The position numbers and the translations under genes were made by a program. The notes under the pieces are model-generated. The model did no database searches and was not told the DNA's origin. It worked only from the letters and a program-made list of their open reading frames with translations. 30,903 bases of DNA from Clostridia bacterium (GTDB lineage Bacteria > Bacillota_A > Clostridia > Oscillospirales > Acutalibacteraceae). Position 1 is the first letter of the stretch. Each line of letters begins with the position of its first letter. Location: NCBI GenBank assembly GCA_009930155.1, contig RZYX01000015.1, positions 1 to 30,903 on the forward strand, written 5' to 3'. Below are positions 8,560-20,852 of this stretch, one piece after another.

Positions 8560-8618
8560 AAAGGAGTTTATTTTGACATGCGAGACTTTATGTACAGCAT
8601 GTCTAAATAAACTCCTTT
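8560..8618 (+). repeat. Long hairpin (22-bp arms, one mismatch) just before asnB
   Basis: Positions 8560-8581 and 8597-8618 are inverted copies with one mismatch around a 15-base loop. The left arm starts AAAGGAG and the right arm ends CTCCTTT, followed by a T-rich run (TTTTACTATTTTAT). The hairpin ends 26 bases before the asnB ATG. It could terminate upstream transcription, act as an attenuator in the asnB leader, or be a small mobile-repeat remnant; the left arm also hides an SD-like sequence inside the stem. The ribosome site of asnB itself (GAGG at about 8634) is outside it. Confidence 0.7.
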
Positions 8619-8644
8619 TACTATTTTATATGTGAGGTATTGTT

Positions 8645-10480
8645 ATGTGCGGAATAGCGGGGTTTTGTAGCTTTGAAAGAGATTTTTTACAAAATGGAGA
8701 ACTTTGGAATAAAACCTTGATTGATATGCGTTCGTCCATTGCTCATCGAGGAAAAGACAGCGAAGGAGAATATTTAAAAGAGCATATAGGACTGAGTCAT
8801 GCTCGCTTATCAATACGAGATTTGTCATTAGGATCACAACCTCTTATAAGAAAGATTGATGGAAAAGAATATACCATAGTTTACAATGGTGAAATTTATA
8901 ATGTTGATGAAATAAAACCTGCTCTAATAAAAGCAGGATACCGATTTGAAACATCAACCGATACAGAGGTAATTCTTTACGCTTATATTCAATATGGAGA
9001 GGATTTTGTAAGCAAATTAAATGGCATATACGCTTTTGCAATTTGGGATAGTGCTAGAAATCAACTTGTCATATATCGTGACAGGTTAGGTGTAAAGCCC
9101 TTATTCTATACTGTGAAAAAAGATGCATTAATTTTTGGTTCTGAAATCAAAGCGTTATTTTGCCATCCATTTGTTTCACCTGAAATAGATGTGAACGGAT
9201 TCCGTGAAGTTTTTGGAATAGGCCCGGCAAGGACATCAGGGAATGGAGTTTTTAAAGATGTTTTTGAACTCAAGCCAGGACATTTTATGGTATTTTCCTG
9301 CAGAGGTTTCAAAGATATTCAATATTGGGAACTTGAAGCCCATGAACATACAGACAATTATGAGCGAACAGTAGAGACTGTTTCGTTTTTAGTAAGGGAC
9401 GCAATCACCCGACAGATGGTGTCAGATGTTCCAGTTTGCAGTTTTTTATCTGGTGGGATAGATTCAAGCATTGTAACTGCCGTTGCATCAAACTTTTTGC
9501 ATGACGGTGGTACAAAGCTTAACACCTTTTCTTTCGACTTTAAGGATAACGATACTTTTTTTAAGGCAAATGCTTTTCAGCCTGAGCGAGATAGACCGTT
9601 CGTAGATTTAGTTCTTCAAGAATATGATTTGGATCACACATATTTGGAGTGCAATGAAGAAAGCCTGACCAATTTGCTTTTTACTGCAGTAGACGCAAAA
9701 GATTTGCCAGGCATGGCTGATATCGATGCCTCTCTTTTATATTTTTGCTCGCTTGTATCAAAGCATAATAAGGTAGCACTTACAGGAGAATGTGCAGATG
9801 AAATTTTTGGAGGATACCCGTGGTTTTATAAAGACGAGCTTATGTCAGTAAACGGTTTTCCATGGTCATCAGACATAGGTATGCGGACAGAACTTTTATC
9901 CCCTGATTTTACTCAAGAACTTAGACTTAATGAATATGTTCAAGATGCGTACATTACTTCTCTAAGGGCAGTGCCTCGCCTTGCTAATGAGCAGTCTGTT
10001 GATGCAAAACGCAGAGAAATCACATATCTTAATATTAAATGGTTTATGCAAACGCTACTTGACCGAATGGACAGAGCAAGTATGTATTACGGTCTTGAAG
10101 CGCGTGTTCCTTTTGCTGATCATAGAATAATAGAATATGTCTATAATGTGCCTTGGGATATGAAATATAGAAATGGCGTTGAAAAATCTCTCTTAAGAGA
10201 TGCTTGCAAAGATTTATTACCCGAAACATTGTTATTTCGCAAGAAAAGTCCCTACCCAAAAACCTATCATCCAAACTATGAGCGTTTGCTAACTCAAACA
10301 TTTTCAGAGATTATCAACAATCCCAATTCACCAATTATTCCGCTTATAGATAAGAAAAAAGTACTCTCATTTCTGAAAGCACCCTCACAATACGACAAAC
10401 CGTGGTTTGGACAATTAATGGCCGCACCGCAGCTACTTGCTTATATGATTCAAGTAAATTATTGGCTAAATAAATTCTGA
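8645..10480 (+). CDS. asnB: Asparagine synthetase, glutamine-hydrolysing
   Basis: Makes asparagine from aspartate, ATP and glutamine-derived ammonia. The 611-aa protein starts MCGIAGFC, so Cys2 is the N-terminal nucleophile of the class II amidotransferase domain (about 1-210), with RLSIRDLS, YNGEIYN and STDTEVILYAY. The synthetase domain has the ATP pyrophosphatase loop SFLSGGIDSSIVTAV, LTGECADEIFGGYPWF, and DRMDRASMYYGLEARVPFAD. Length agrees with the AsnB family. The start is fixed by the required Cys2; GAGG lies 7 bases upstream. It stands alone on the plus strand, convergent with the V-ATPase operon and preceded by the long hairpin. Confidence 0.97.
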   Translation: MCGIAGFCSFERDFLQNGELWNKTLIDMRSSIAHRGKDSEGEYLKEHIGLSHARLSIRDLSLGSQPLIRKIDGKEYTIVYNGEIYNVDEIKPALIKAGYRFETSTDTEVILYAYIQYGEDFVSKLNGIYAFAIWDSARNQLVIYRDRLGVKPLFYTVKKDALIFGSEIKALFCHPFVSPEIDVNGFREVFGIGPARTSGNGVFKDVFELKPGHFMVFSCRGFKDIQYWELEAHEHTDNYERTVETVSFLVRDAITRQMVSDVPVCSFLSGGIDSSIVTAVASNFLHDGGTKLNTFSFDFKDNDTFFKANAFQPERDRPFVDLVLQEYDLDHTYLECNEESLTNLLFTAVDAKDLPGMADIDASLLYFCSLVSKHNKVALTGECADEIFGGYPWFYKDELMSVNGFPWSSDIGMRTELLSPDFTQELRLNEYVQDAYITSLRAVPRLANEQSVDAKRREITYLNIKWFMQTLLDRMDRASMYYGLEARVPFADHRIIEYVYNVPWDMKYRNGVEKSLLRDACKDLLPETLLFRKKSPYPKTYHPNYERLLTQTFSEIINNPNSPIIPLIDKKKVLSFLKAPSQYDKPWFGQLMAAPQLLAYMIQVNYWLNKF

Positions 10481-10508
10481 TTATTGTTCTTTTGGTCAAA
10501 TAAAAAAA

Positions 10509-10557
10509 TAACACAGGACGACGGTTATGCTCCACTAAAAAACCGTCCACTGTGTTA
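10509..10557 (-). terminator. Hairpin terminator, distal, after the V-ATPase operon
   Basis: TAACACAG (10509-10516) pairs with CTGTGTTA (10550-10557), and GACGGTT (10520-10526) with AACCGTC (10541-10547). A T-run follows only when read on the minus strand (TTTTTTTA), so it faces the V-ATPase operon, as a second stop beyond the hairpin at 10612. It could also protect the asnB mRNA end. Confidence 0.65.
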
Positions 10558-10611
10558 CTCTAGGCTTTTCAAGCCCTTTGTGTCTGCCAATTTTATAACA
10601 CCAACAAACAT

Positions 10612-10639
10612 TAAACAGCCTTATTATAAAGGCTGTTTA
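10612..10639. terminator. Hairpin terminator between asnB and V-ATPase operon, possibly bidirectional
   Basis: AAACAGCCTT (10613-10622) and AAGGCTGTTT (10629-10638) form a perfect stem around a 6-base loop, 18 bases beyond the stop codon of V-ATPase subunit D. T-rich sequence follows on both strands, so it may serve both convergent units. Confidence 0.8.
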
Positions 10640-10656
10640 TATTGTTTAAACTTATA

Positions 10657-11310
10657 TTACTTATTGTATTTATGAGCCTCAGCAAGCATCATATCCTTAA
10701 CTTTCATCAATCTTGTGATTGTTCCACGCTCATTCTCATCAAGTTTCATCTTGATATACTTTATGGTTTCCTCATATTGAGGAATCATAACATGTTCAAG
10801 AGCATTAACTCTACGGCGTGTCTTTTCTATTTCGACAGCCATAAGCTGGCATGATTTTTCAACCTCTGCAAGCCTTAGCATGAGTGGCATTATATCGGAC
10901 AATGATTTAACAGCATCATCCAAATCACAGGATGTAAATGCAAAGCCATAGGAATAAATATCATTTGCATCCGCCGTCTTAAACTTACTTTCATAGACGG
11001 GAATCATAACGCTCATGACATTTTTCTCAGTGATTTCAAGGCTCATCTCCTGCATGGGAATCATCAAAGCTATATCAAGGTTTTCATCACTCATAACTGA
11101 ACGGGCAACAGCCATATGCACATTAGCATCTGCAATTCCCTTTTCAACTTTACGGCGAAGTTCCTTGTTTTCACGCACAAGTTCAATAAACTGACGCATT
11201 AATTCGTCACGCTTATCTTTAAGCAACTTGTGACCACGAAGAGCAGTTTTAAGCTTTTTCTTTAAGTTTGTGAGTTCCATGCGGGTAGGATTAACATTAA
11301 GTTTTGCCAA
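10657..11310 (-). CDS. ntpD: V-type ATPase subunit D
   Basis: Central rotor shaft of the V1 part, turning inside the A3B3 ring. The 217-aa protein is almost entirely alpha-helical, with the family N-terminus [35 protein letters not shown] and the C-terminal helix [30 protein letters not shown], which form the long antiparallel coiled coil. Size fits the family (about 200-220). The start is TTG at 11310, preceded by AGGTGA; no ATG fits. It is the last gene of the operon, 10 bases after subunit B. Confidence 0.96.
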   Translation of the reverse strand: MAKLNVNPTRMELTNLKKKLKTALRGHKLLKDKRDELMRQFIELVRENKELRRKVEKGIADANVHMAVARSVMSDENLDIALMIPMQEMSLEITEKNVMSVMIPVYESKFKTADANDIYSYGFAFTSCDLDDAVKSLSDIMPLMLRLAEVEKSCQLMAVEIEKTRRRVNALEHVMIPQYEETIKYIKMKLDENERGTITRLMKVKDMMLAEAHKYNK

Positions 11311-11320
11311 GGTTAATCAC

Positions 11321-12694
11321 CTACTTTTTATCATAATATTCATCAAGTAATTCATCACTAATACGCTTAAGTTCATTTCTCGGAAGTATTCTGAGCAAAC
11401 TCCAACCTATTTCAAGAGTTTCCTCTATATCACGGTTAGTGTCATATCCCTGAGAAACATATTTTTTCTCAAACTCATCGGCAAACTTTGCATAAAGCAA
11501 GTCAATCTTTGTAAGAGCTGCCTCACCAAGAATTGTCATAAGTTCTTTAGCATCCTTGCCTCTTGAATAAGCTGCAAAGAGCTGATTCATTGTGTTTGAG
11601 TGATCCTTACGAGTTTTGCCTTCGCCTATTCCCTTATCCTTCAAACGAGAAAGAGATGGAAGAACATCAACAGGAGGCTGAATTCCCTTACGATAAAGGT
11701 CACGAGAAAGAATAATCTGTCCCTCTGTGATGTATCCTGTAAGGTCAGGAATTGGATGAGTTTTATCATCTTCAGGCATTGAAAGAATTGGAATCATTGT
11801 TATTGAGCCGTCTTTACCCTTTTGGCGACCAGCACGCTCATACATTGTTGCAAGGTCTGTATAAAGATATCCAGGATATCCACGACGACCAGGAACTTCT
11901 TTACGAGCTGCAGAAACCTCACGAAGAGCATCAGCATAGTTTGTTATGTCTGTAAGTATAACAAGAACATGCATTCCCTTTTCAAATGCAAGATATTCTG
12001 CACATGTAAGAGCCATTTTAGGAGTTGCTATACGCTCAACAGCAGGGTCATTTGCAAGGTTTGTAAATAAAACTGTTCTGTCAAGAGCACCTGTTTCACG
12101 GAAGCTTTCTACAAAATAGTTAGCCTCTTCAAAAGTGATACCTAAAGCAGCAAAAACAACGGCAAACTGTTCATCCTTGCCACGAACCTTTGCTTGTCTT
12201 GCAATCTGAGCTGCAAGTTCAGCATGAGGAAGTCCAGAAGCAGAGAATATAGGAAGTTTTTGACCTCTAACCAGAGTGTTAAGTCCGTCAATTGCTGAAA
12301 CGCCTGTTTGAATAAACTCTGATGGAAAAGCACGAGCAGCGGGATTCATTGGAGCACCGTTAACATCAAGACGCTTTTCTGGAATAATTTCAGGACCATT
12401 ATCAATAGGTCTACCAAGTCCATCAAAAACACGACCAAGCATATCAGCTGATACACCAAGCTCCATCTGACGACCCGAAAAACGCACTTTGCTGTTTGAA
12501 AGATTAATTCCTGCAGAATTTTCAAAGAGCTGAACAAGAGCGTTAGAGCCGTCTATTTCAAGTACACGACAACGGCGTTTTTCTCCACTTGCAAGTTCTA
12601 TTTCACCAAGTTCGTTATATGTTACATTTTCAACATCACGAACGAGCATAAGAGGGCCTGCAACCTCTTGTATGGTTCTATACTCCTTTGGCAT
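11321..12694 (-). CDS. ntpB: V-type ATPase subunit B
   Basis: Non-catalytic nucleotide-binding-type subunit of the A3B3 hexamer. The 457-aa protein lacks a P-loop, having [19 protein letters not shown] where the catalytic subunit has GKT; it keeps [41 protein letters not shown] and [19 protein letters not shown], which carries the conserved Arg that reaches the catalytic site. Start ATG with GGAGG 7 bases upstream; it overlaps the stop of subunit A by one base, so synthesis of the two is probably coupled. Full length for the family. Confidence 0.97.
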   Translation of the reverse strand: MPKEYRTIQEVAGPLMLVRDVENVTYNELGEIELASGEKRRCRVLEIDGSNALVQLFENSAGINLSNSKVRFSGRQMELGVSADMLGRVFDGLGRPIDNGPEIIPEKRLDVNGAPMNPAARAFPSEFIQTGVSAIDGLNTLVRGQKLPIFSASGLPHAELAAQIARQAKVRGKDEQFAVVFAALGITFEEANYFVESFRETGALDRTVLFTNLANDPAVERIATPKMALTCAEYLAFEKGMHVLVILTDITNYADALREVSAARKEVPGRRGYPGYLYTDLATMYERAGRQKGKDGSITMIPILSMPEDDKTHPIPDLTGYITEGQIILSRDLYRKGIQPPVDVLPSLSRLKDKGIGEGKTRKDHSNTMNQLFAAYSRGKDAKELMTILGEAALTKIDLLYAKFADEFEKKYVSQGYDTNRDIEETLEIGWSLLRILPRNELKRISDELLDEYYDKK

Positions 12695-14463
12695 TAATAG
12701 TCCTCCTTCTTGTTCAAAGCAACATCAAGCTCTACATCGAGCTTGCTATCAATCTTTTTATATTCTGCATCAACTTTTTCCTCTTCAATATACTTAAAGC
12801 GGCCAATTGATTCACGAACTGGAAGATCTATAATATCTTCAATATTAGCGCCCTTATTAAGTGTTTCAAGAGATTTCTCGTAGTACGATATAACAAGTTG
12901 CATCATATGGTGCATCTTATTTGGTGAAGAATAAGTGTCAACCTCATGGAATGCAAGTTGATGCAAGAAATCCTCACGAATTGAGCGAGAAGCTTCCATC
13001 TTAAGACGGTCAGAGTCTGACAATGCATCCATACCAACCATTTTAACAATCTCTTCAAGCTCGGATTCATCGGAAAGAAGACTTAGCATCTTACCACGAA
13101 GAACGGTCCAGTCATCTGCAATATTTTTATTGAACCACTTACCAAGGCTATCAGCATACAAAGAATAACTTGTAAGCCAGTTGATTGCTGGAAAGTGACG
13201 CTTGTATGCAAGAGCAGCATCAAGGCCCCAGAAAACTTTAACAATACGAAGAGTTGCCTGAGAAACTGGCTCTGAAATATCTCCACCTGGAGGTGAAACA
13301 GCACCAATAACAGAAAGTGCACCTTCACGATTATCTGAACCAAGAGAAATTACACGGCCAGCACGCTCATAGAACTGAGCAATACGGCTACCGAGATATG
13401 CTGGATAACCTTCTTCACCAGGCATTTCCTCAAGACGACCTGACATTTCGCGAAGAGCCTCAGCCCAACGAGAAGTAGAGTCAGCCATAAGTGCAACTGA
13501 ATATCCCATGTCTCTGAAATACTCAGCAATTGTAATGCCAGTATAAACAGAAGCCTCACGAGCAGCAACTGGCATATCTGATGTGTTAGCAATAAGAACT
13601 GTACGCTCCATCAAAGATTTGCCTGTGTTTGGATCAATAAGTTCTGGAAATTCGAGAAGAACATCTGTCATCTCATTACCACGCTCACCGCAACCGATAT
13701 AAACAACTATATCAGCTTCAGCCCATTTTGCAAGCTGATGCTGTGTAACTGTTTTACCACTTCCAAATGGACCTGGGATAGCTGCGACACCGCCCTTGGC
13801 AATTGGGAACATAGCATCAATAACTCTTTGTCCTGTTATAAGAGGCATGTCTGGAGAAAGTTTCTTTGAATAAGGTCTGCTAATACGAACAGGCCACTTC
13901 TGCATAAGTCCTACTTCTTTATCTCCATTTGAAGTCTCAATAATAGCAACAATATCGGTAACTTTATAGTCGCCCTCTTTTATGCTCTTGATTTTACCGC
14001 TTATTGATGGAGGAACCATGATTTTGTGAACAACAATATCAGTTTCCTGAACTGTACCAACAATATCTCCACCAATGACTTCGTCCCCTACATTCATAGT
14101 TGGAACAAAGTGCCATATTTTTTCTCTATCAAGTGCAGGAACTTCAACACCTCTTGTAAGGTTAGGTCCTGCTATTTTCATAATTTCTTCAAGTGGTCTT
14201 TGAATTCCGTCAAAGATACTTGTAATAAGACCGGGTCCAAGTTCAACACTCAAAGGAGCTCCAGTTGACTCAACAGGCTCGCCTGTTCCAAGACCGGAAG
14301 TTTCTTCATAAACCTGAATGGAAGCTTTATCTTCGTGCATCTCAATTATTTCACCAATAAGTCTCTGGTCACTAACACGAACAACATCGAACATATTTGA
14401 ATTACGCATGCCCGAAGCAATAACAAGAGGACCTGAAACCTTGGTAATTGTTCCATTGCTCAT
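12694..14463 (-). CDS. ntpA: V-type ATPase catalytic subunit A
   Basis: Catalytic ATP-hydrolysing or -synthesising subunit of V1. The 589-aa protein has the Walker A loop GPFGSGKT at residues 231-238 (Lys237), the glutamate-containing [11 protein letters not shown], Walker B-type [36 protein letters not shown], and the non-homologous insert at about residues 110-185 that separates V-type A from F-type beta subunits. The ATG at 14463 has only a weak upstream AAGTGA, and 42 bases separate it from subunit F. Confidence 0.98.
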   Translation of the reverse strand: MSNGTITKVSGPLVIASGMRNSNMFDVVRVSDQRLIGEIIEMHEDKASIQVYEETSGLGTGEPVESTGAPLSVELGPGLITSIFDGIQRPLEEIMKIAGPNLTRGVEVPALDREKIWHFVPTMNVGDEVIGGDIVGTVQETDIVVHKIMVPPSISGKIKSIKEGDYKVTDIVAIIETSNGDKEVGLMQKWPVRISRPYSKKLSPDMPLITGQRVIDAMFPIAKGGVAAIPGPFGSGKTVTQHQLAKWAEADIVVYIGCGERGNEMTDVLLEFPELIDPNTGKSLMERTVLIANTSDMPVAAREASVYTGITIAEYFRDMGYSVALMADSTSRWAEALREMSGRLEEMPGEEGYPAYLGSRIAQFYERAGRVISLGSDNREGALSVIGAVSPPGGDISEPVSQATLRIVKVFWGLDAALAYKRHFPAINWLTSYSLYADSLGKWFNKNIADDWTVLRGKMLSLLSDESELEEIVKMVGMDALSDSDRLKMEASRSIREDFLHQLAFHEVDTYSSPNKMHHMMQLVISYYEKSLETLNKGANIEDIIDLPVRESIGRFKYIEEEKVDAEYKKIDSKLDVELDVALNKKEDY

Positions 14464-14505
14464 TCTTTTATCACTTGCCTTTCTGTTTTCGGCTAATTAT
14501 TTTAG

Positions 14506-14823
14506 TTATGCATCTGAGAGAATATCTGAACCAACAGCCTGTTCAACAGACATACTTACATTTCTCATACCGAGTCCCGTATTTCCTGTAACACCCGGAA
14601 TTGGAATTATTGCAGGTATTGTAAGACTACGGTAACGGTCAAGCTCGCTTTCAATTTGTGTTGCAAGTTGCTCAGTGATATAAATAACGGCATATCCACC
14701 GTCAACGATTTTTCTCAAGGTTTGAATTGCGACTTGAGGGTCATCAACAGGAAATATATCAAGTCCAATTGACGCAAATCCATAAATACTGTCTTTGTCG
14801 CCCATTGCTGCAATCTTATACAT
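14506..14823 (-). CDS. ntpG: V-type ATPase subunit F (NtpG-type)
   Basis: Small regulatory partner of the D shaft, equivalent to NtpG of Enterococcus hirae and to subunit F elsewhere. The 105-aa protein has the Rossmann-like layout MYKIAAMGDKDSIYGFASIGLDIFP, GGYAVIYITEQLA and IPAIIPIPGVTGNTGLGMRNV, typical of the family. Its ATG is 6 bases after GAGGG and overlaps the end of subunit C by 8 bases. Naming differs between systems, so the symbol should be read as 'subunit F'. Confidence 0.94.
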   Translation of the reverse strand: MYKIAAMGDKDSIYGFASIGLDIFPVDDPQVAIQTLRKIVDGGYAVIYITEQLATQIESELDRYRSLTIPAIIPIPGVTGNTGLGMRNVSMSVEQAVGSDILSDA

Positions 14824-15790
14824 AAAGCGCCCTCACCCTCTCTCTAATAATCTCTGCAGGAAGATGATTGAATTTTGATGAAAGAATTATGCGTACTGTC
14901 TTTATTTCTGCATCTTTTGCAATATAGTATGCAACCAGTGGTTCAAGACCAAAAGGCTTATACTTTGCAGGCATAATGCATTGCATAATTAAATCATCAC
15001 ACCATTTTTCAAAAGCACTTGTACTAATATCAAGCATATCTACAGCTTCACTGTATTTTGTTTTTGAAATATAGTCCATCAGTGCAGACCTACCTTCAAG
15101 AGCGGCTGCAACGAGGCTTTGCTTTTCAAGTGTTTTGCACTCACAAATAGAGTTTTGGATAAATTCTTTATTTTTACCTGTACTTGAGCAACGCAGTGCT
15201 GTTTTTATATTTGCTGTTACGCACATATACTCCGCAAGTTGGGCAAGCATTTCACTACCCGACTCATTTCCAAGCTTTTTGATAATTTCAAGTGTTCTTT
15301 TATCAAGAATTGCGTCAGCAAGCTGACCGTTTCTTGTGCGAGCAAGAATATCATAAGCTTCAGATGCTACATCACTCATGCACTCTGGCAAAAGCTCAAA
15401 CTTCCTCTCTTCAACTGCTTTTAAGATAGTTTCTGTGTCATAAACAGTTGGAGAAACTGATAATTCTTTAGGATTATGTTGAGAAATGATACATTTAAGT
15501 GCCGCTTTAAGGTTTTGCATATCGTTTCGTATTACAAGCATATCAAGTTCATGAACATCACCAATAATCTCTTCAAGTAGTGTCCATGCTTTTGCTCTGT
15601 ATTGTTCAAGATACTTTGAATAATCTTGAACTCCCTCGATATCGCCCCAACCACTATCAGCAAGACGATGCATTACCTGATTATAATTTTCAGCGGCAAT
15701 AAGCTGGTCCATATCCGCTGCACTTAAAAGTGTAAGCTCATTTGCCCTCACACGCGCCACTGCATAGGCATATTCTGTTTCGTGCATCAT
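14816..15790 (-). CDS. ntpC: V-type ATPase subunit C (d-type, rotor to K-ring link)
   Basis: Joins the D/F shaft to the membrane rotor ring. The 324-aa helical protein has the family opening ETEYAYAVARVRANELTLLS, an EEIIGDVHELDMLVIRNDMQNLKAALKC segment and a C-terminal EPLVAYYIAKDAEIKTVRIILSSK. The ATG at 15790 follows GGGGAGG by 10 bases; a GTG at 15799 almost touches that site and an ATG at 15787 is also possible. It overlaps subunit F by 8 bases and lies 35 bases after subunit E. Confidence 0.94.
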   Translation of the reverse strand: MMHETEYAYAVARVRANELTLLSAADMDQLIAAENYNQVMHRLADSGWGDIEGVQDYSKYLEQYRAKAWTLLEEIIGDVHELDMLVIRNDMQNLKAALKCIISQHNPKELSVSPTVYDTETILKAVEERKFELLPECMSDVASEAYDILARTRNGQLADAILDKRTLEIIKKLGNESGSEMLAQLAEYMCVTANIKTALRCSSTGKNKEFIQNSICECKTLEKQSLVAAALEGRSALMDYISKTKYSEAVDMLDISTSAFEKWCDDLIMQCIMPAKYKPFGLEPLVAYYIAKDAEIKTVRIILSSKFNHLPAEIIRERVRALYV

Positions 15791-15825
15791 TTTGTACACG
15801 CCTCCCCTTTTGCAATTTTGTATGT

Positions 15826-16416
15826 TTAGGCAAAAACTATATTGTAAATTTTGTCTTTAAGGTCATCACGAGAATCCTCGATAAGTGCATCAAATGTGCA
15901 GTTTATCTCCACATCGCCATAGACTAGGATAAATCCTTCGCCAATATTTGCAGGCTTATCTGAAACTGTAATCTTTGCATTCTTTGACAGTCCCTCGTTT
16001 ATCTTCTTATTAAAATCCTTTGGCTTACGCTCAAGGTCTTTTTGTGAAAGAAGCATAATACCTTCTGAATCCTGTGTATATTTTTTCACAAGAGAATAAA
16101 GTGCAGCAAAATAATCATTGTCAGGCATGGCCTTCATTTTTTCATATGCAGTATTAATTGCATCATTTATAATTTCAACTCTTGTTGCAAGAAGCTTTTT
16201 TCTTGTTGCAAGCTGTGCACTTGATTCAGCCATTTCAGTAATTGTCTTAGCCTGAATTTCTGCTGCTTCTAAAACTTTTTGCTTTTCAGAGTCACTTTCT
16301 ACAATTGCTGCATTTTTTATCTTGGCTGCCTCGTTATTAGCATCAAATATGATACTATCACATTTTGCAACAGAGTCCTGTGAAATTCTTTCGATAATTT
16401 TATTTAACCCTGTCAT
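15826..16416 (-). CDS. ntpE: V-type ATPase subunit E (peripheral stalk)
   Basis: Peripheral-stalk subunit that ties the A3B3 head to subunit I. The 196-aa protein has a long Ala- and Lys/Glu-rich coiled coil (about residues 1-100), then a compact C-terminal domain containing ILVYGDVEINCTFDALIEDSRDDLKDKI, the conserved end that sits on subunit B. The ATG at 16416 follows AAGGAGAG; an in-frame TTG two codons earlier (16422) is less likely. It pairs in the stalk with the small gene that opens the operon. It starts 36 bases after the K gene. Confidence 0.92.
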   Translation of the reverse strand: MTGLNKIIERISQDSVAKCDSIIFDANNEAAKIKNAAIVESDSEKQKVLEAAEIQAKTITEMAESSAQLATRKKLLATRVEIINDAINTAYEKMKAMPDNDYFAALYSLVKKYTQDSEGIMLLSQKDLERKPKDFNKKINEGLSKNAKITVSDKPANIGEGFILVYGDVEINCTFDALIEDSRDDLKDKIYNIVFA

Positions 16417-16452
16417 TGACAACTCTCCTTAACGGATTTAATTAAAAATTAA

Positions 16453-18917
<2,465 letters not shown>

Positions 18918-18962
18918 ACAGAAACACCTCCTTATAAAAATGATCTCAATAACTTGCAGTTT

Positions 18963-19274
18963 TTAGGGGATTACATGCTTAATCGCAGCTTCAATTGAAG
19001 CCGCAAGCTTTGATTTGCTTTGCATGCGAATTTCCTGACTTTGTGCTTCAGCTTCAGCCTCGGCATTAGCAAGTATTTTTTCTGCATTTTTTTGAGCTTT
19101 TAAAATAATCATTTCTTTTTCTTTAGTTGCAGAAATTTTAGCTGATTCAAAAATTGATTTCGCTTCAGTTTCAGCAGCTTTAATTATGTCTGTTGCTTTG
19201 TTCTTTTCTGCAATTTCTTGGTCATTTGCACCCTTTTCAGCTTCAAGAACTTGATTAATCATTTCAGAGGCCAT
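18963..19274 (-). CDS. V-type ATPase subunit G/H (peripheral-stalk coiled coil)
   Basis: First gene of the operon, at the place of ntpF in Enterococcus hirae. The 103-aa product is one long Ala/Lys/Glu-rich helix (about residues 5-90, for example AAETEAKSIFESAKISATKE), as expected for the stalk partner of subunit E; this family is called G, H or AhaH depending on the organism. GAAGGGTGA is upstream of the ATG. Low sequence complexity makes homology alone weak, but the operon position supports the call strongly. Confidence 0.85.
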   Translation of the reverse strand: MASEMINQVLEAEKGANDQEIAEKNKATDIIKAAETEAKSIFESAKISATKEKEMIILKAQKNAEKILANAEAEAEAQSQEIRMQSKSKLAASIEAAIKHVIP

Positions 19275-19371
19275 TTTAATTTATCACCCTTCCATAAGTA
19301 AAAATATTATATATTTTCTTATCGTTGACCTACTCCTGTTAAAACTTGTAATGCCAAATGTTAACTTTTAT

Positions 19372-19399
19372 ATTATATCATATGATGTAGAAAAATCAA
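19372..19399 (-). promoter_or_regulatory. Promoter of the V-ATPase operon
   Basis: On the minus strand TTGATT is followed 16 bases later by a perfect TATAAT with TG one base before it (extended -10). It is about 95 bases upstream of the first ATG of the operon, in the divergent region shared with the PRPP synthetase gene. Pattern only. Confidence 0.65.
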
Positions 19400-19513
19400 C
19401 AGATTTTTTCAAGTTATACTACTGTTTTTTTATTAAATGTTAATCAAAAATAGATAAAATGCACAGTTAAAAAACCTTATATAAAACGGATTATTTTTTT
19501 TGTGTATTTCTTG

Positions 19514-19542
19514 TTGTTTCTTGTTGAAAAGTGTGCTAAAAT
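19514..19542 (+). promoter_or_regulatory. Promoter of the PRPP synthetase gene
   Basis: TTGTTT and TAAAAT are 17 bases apart, with TG one base before the -10 box. It lies about 60 bases before the ATG at 19604. The surrounding TTCTTGTTG tandem offers alternative -35 boxes but at worse spacing. Confidence 0.6.
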
Positions 19543-19603
19543 TGATTTGTATTTTTAGATTTTTTATTATTTATATAGTTGAAATTTCTCGGAGGTTTTA
19601 AAA

Positions 19604-20806
19604 ATGACTGCTGCGTCAACAAGTTCAAGAAGTTCTGATTTCACCACTATTCCTTATGGTAAACTTGGTATTATCACTTTGCCTGGTTGTGAAGAAATAG
19701 GTCATAAGATTGATCGTTACATAGCAAAGTGGCGTGAAGAAAGTGAAAACGAGCACAAATCTTCTATTATTTTCGATGGATATCACAAAGACTCTTATCT
19801 TATCAATGTTTCATGTCCAAGATTTGGCACTGGAGAAGGTAAAGCCGTTATTAATCAATCAGTTCGTGGATATGATATATTTGTTATTGTTGATGTTTTC
19901 AACTACGGTATTTCCTACAATATGTATGGTAGAGAAATCCCTATGAGCCCAGATGATCACTTTGCAAATCTTAAAAGAGTTATTGCTGCTATCGGCGGTA
20001 AAGCCCATAGAATAACAGTTCTTATGCCTATGCTTTACGAAGGAAGACAACACAAGCGTTCTGCTCGTGAATCTTTAGATTGTGCAATTGCATTGCAAGA
20101 ACTTTGCAATCTTATGGGTGTTGATAATGTAATCACATTTGACGCACATGACCCAAGAGTTCAAAACGCTATCCCGCTTAAAGGATTTGAAAATGTCTCC
20201 CCTGTTTATCAAATGATTAAGGCACTTGTAAATAATGTTGACGATATAAAGATTGACAAAGAAAACCTTATGATTGTTTCTCCCGACGAAGGCGGAATGG
20301 GTAGAGGTATTTATTACGCAACTGTTCTTGGCGTTGAACTTGGTATGTTCTATAAGCGTCGTGACTACTCAAAAATTGTAGCTGGACGAAATCCAATTCT
20401 TGCCCATCAATTTCTCGGTGATAAGGTTGAAGGAAAAGATGTTATTGTTGTTGACGACATGATTTCTTCAGGTGAATCAATGATTGAAGTTGCTCATAAG
20501 CTAAAAGATCTTGGTGCAAAAAGAATCTTTATTTGTTCCTGCTTTGGTCTTTTTTGCAACGGACTTGAATCTTTTGATAAAGCATACGAAGAGGGCCAGA
20601 TTGAACGAGTATTTACAACAAATATGATTTACAGAACACCTGAACTTTCAGAACGTGCTTGGTTTACAGAAGTTGATATGTCAAAGTATCTTGCATATAT
20701 AATTGATGCACTAAACCACGATACTTCTGTTAGCAAGTTACTTGATTCTTCCGATAGAATAAAGAAATTGCTTGAATCAAGAGGTTTTAATATCTCTGAT
20801 AAATAA
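19604..20806 (+). CDS. prs: Ribose-phosphate pyrophosphokinase (PRPP synthetase), long divergent type
   Basis: Makes phosphoribosyl pyrophosphate for nucleotide, His and Trp synthesis. The 400-aa protein is longer than classical Prs (about 315). The PRPP-binding loop is clear: DVIVVDDMISSGESM (residues about 279-293). The ATP-binding stretch, usually YARQDRK, appears as YEGRQHKRSARES (145-157), and the metal-site region DLHAGQIQ as FDAHDPRVQ (179-187), so it belongs to a divergent clade seen in Clostridia. It has an N-terminal extension of about 20 residues and an extra C-terminal helix. GGAGG lies 8 bases before the ATG. It is divergent from the V-ATPase operon and ends in its own terminator. 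Whether it is the only Prs in the genome cannot be told from here. Confidence 0.88.
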   Translation: MTAASTSSRSSDFTTIPYGKLGIITLPGCEEIGHKIDRYIAKWREESENEHKSSIIFDGYHKDSYLINVSCPRFGTGEGKAVINQSVRGYDIFVIVDVFNYGISYNMYGREIPMSPDDHFANLKRVIAAIGGKAHRITVLMPMLYEGRQHKRSARESLDCAIALQELCNLMGVDNVITFDAHDPRVQNAIPLKGFENVSPVYQMIKALVNNVDDIKIDKENLMIVSPDEGGMGRGIYYATVLGVELGMFYKRRDYSKIVAGRNPILAHQFLGDKVEGKDVIVVDDMISSGESMIEVAHKLKDLGAKRIFICSCFGLFCNGLESFDKAYEEGQIERVFTTNMIYRTPELSERAWFTEVDMSKYLAYIIDALNHDTSVSKLLDSSDRIKKLLESRGFNISDK

Positions 20807-20852
20807 TATATGACTTATACAACTTCATGAATTTTCTGACGAAAATTTATAA

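Noticed and set aside
8256..8644. T-box or other asparagine-responsive riboswitch before asnB
   Set aside because: The T-box consensus and a specifier-type stem were looked for and not found.
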